The notes under the pieces were generated by a model. It was given only the letters and a program-made list of their open reading frames with translations. It had not been told where the DNA came from and made no database searches. A stretch of DNA of 28,106 nucleotides. Source: UBA7396 sp964404065. Lineage in GTDB: Bacteria > Patescibacteriota > Gracilibacteria > BD1-5 > UBA6164. This document shows, in pieces, positions 27,907 to 28,106 of this stretch; the first letter of the stretch is position 1; each line of letters begins with the position of its first letter. The DNA is taken from contig CAYOIP010000009.1 of NCBI GenBank assembly GCA_964404065.1, forward strand, positions 1-28,106. Reading direction: 5' to 3'. A program made the position numbers and the translations under genes.

Positions 27907-28106
27907 TCATCTTAAAATAAGAATTTTCAAATACAACTTTATAATCCATAAAATTATGTTTAAAATCAGTATATCATTGTTGGTCAGCTCACATATATTT
28001 GTCTCTTAAGTGATCAAAGTTTATATATTTTATACCATTTTTTAGACTTTCTTTAAACCAAAAATCTATAAGTCCAGTTCAGGCTTGAAGTTTTTTTCAT
28101 TTATTA
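27902..28106 (-). CDS. C-terminal part of a possible FemAB/GNAT-like protein
   Basis: The last 67 residues of a minus-strand gene that runs off the right edge. The visible sequence includes GTGLIDFWFKESLKNGIKYI, NFDHLRDKYMGADQQGYTDF and FKHNFMDYKVVFENSYFKMI. The pattern 'helix - GxKYxNFD - GYxxFKxxF' resembles the end of FemAB-type or GNAT-fold aminoacyl/acetyltransferases that build peptidoglycan bridges, but the fragment is too short to be sure. Glycines are again encoded by TGA. Confidence 0.55.

Noticed and set aside
1..28106. Interpretation as a pseudogene-rich, decaying region under the standard code, or TGA as tryptophan (code 4)
   Set aside because: All interruptions are TGA only, and TGA falls on conserved glycines such as P-loops; real Trp positions use TGG.
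1..28106. tRNA, rRNA, CRISPR array, riboswitch or insertion sequence
   Set aside because: I looked for GC-rich cloverleaf ends, regularly spaced repeats and transposase motifs and saw none; a covariance-model search would be needed to exclude small RNAs.

Overview
The window is very AT-rich and can only be read with UGA as glycine (translation table 25). In that code all 28.1 kb resolves into 32 tightly packed genes that end almost always in TAA (28) or TAG (4). In-frame TGA sits at invariant glycines, for example the P-loops of the thymidylate kinase, ABC ATPase, MutS and RecF, the SerRS core, and codon 2 of the YebC-like gene. This points to the CPR/Patescibacteria phyla Absconditabacteria (SR1) or Gracilibacteria (BD1-5). 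Read with the standard code, nearly every gene appears shattered. No rRNA, tRNA, CRISPR array or transposase was seen, and no gene-free stretch exceeds about 210 bases.

Layout. 1-943: tail of a pilin/LamG-like surface protein with an apparent frameshift. 1016-1877: an AbiEii-like nucleotidyltransferase toxin with a small partner. 1923-4053 (minus): DnaG primase and an unknown small protein. 4155-5165 (plus): thymidylate kinase and a YraN-like nuclease. 5200-9089 (minus): a three-gene MacAB-like exporter (adaptor with a long coiled coil, permease, ATPase). 9219-9758: an orphan protein facing a Fur-like regulator (9764-10111). 10262-11914 (minus): a membrane-anchored protein resembling the baseplate-J-type proteins of CPR genomes. 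11986-13365: a MutS that consists only of the C-terminal half. 13396-13590 (minus): a Cys/His-rich mini-protein. 13714-16755 (plus): CDF metal transporter carrying a perfect parS sequence, SerRS, and a TIM-barrel protein. 16803-18544 (minus): FtsA-like protein and a TPR protein. 18693-21520 (plus): an RNase HII-QueH fusion, an EamA-like permease and an orphan. 21561-25190 (minus): RsuA/RluB-type pseudouridine synthase, a secreted anchored surface protein, RecF and GatC. 25253-26158 (plus): a small membrane protein and a lipoprotein. 26260-26886 (minus): ribosomal protein bL25. 27098-27868: YebC/TACO1 family protein. 27902-end (minus): tail of a possible FemAB/GNAT-like protein.

Most content is housekeeping: replication and repair (DnaG, RecF, MutS, RNase HII, Tmk), translation and tRNA modification (SerRS, GatC, bL25, QueH, pseudouridine synthase, YebC), division (FtsA), chromosome segregation (parS) and cell-surface functions. 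The most unusual items are the RNase HII-QueH fusion with a GC-rich palindromic repeat inserted in frame, the half-length MutS, the parS consensus embedded in a coding region, and three GC-rich palindromic repeats of different families. Convergent genes often share one perfect hairpin as a bidirectional terminator. Shine-Dalgarno motifs are essentially absent; starts typically follow an A/T-rich leader and read TATG.
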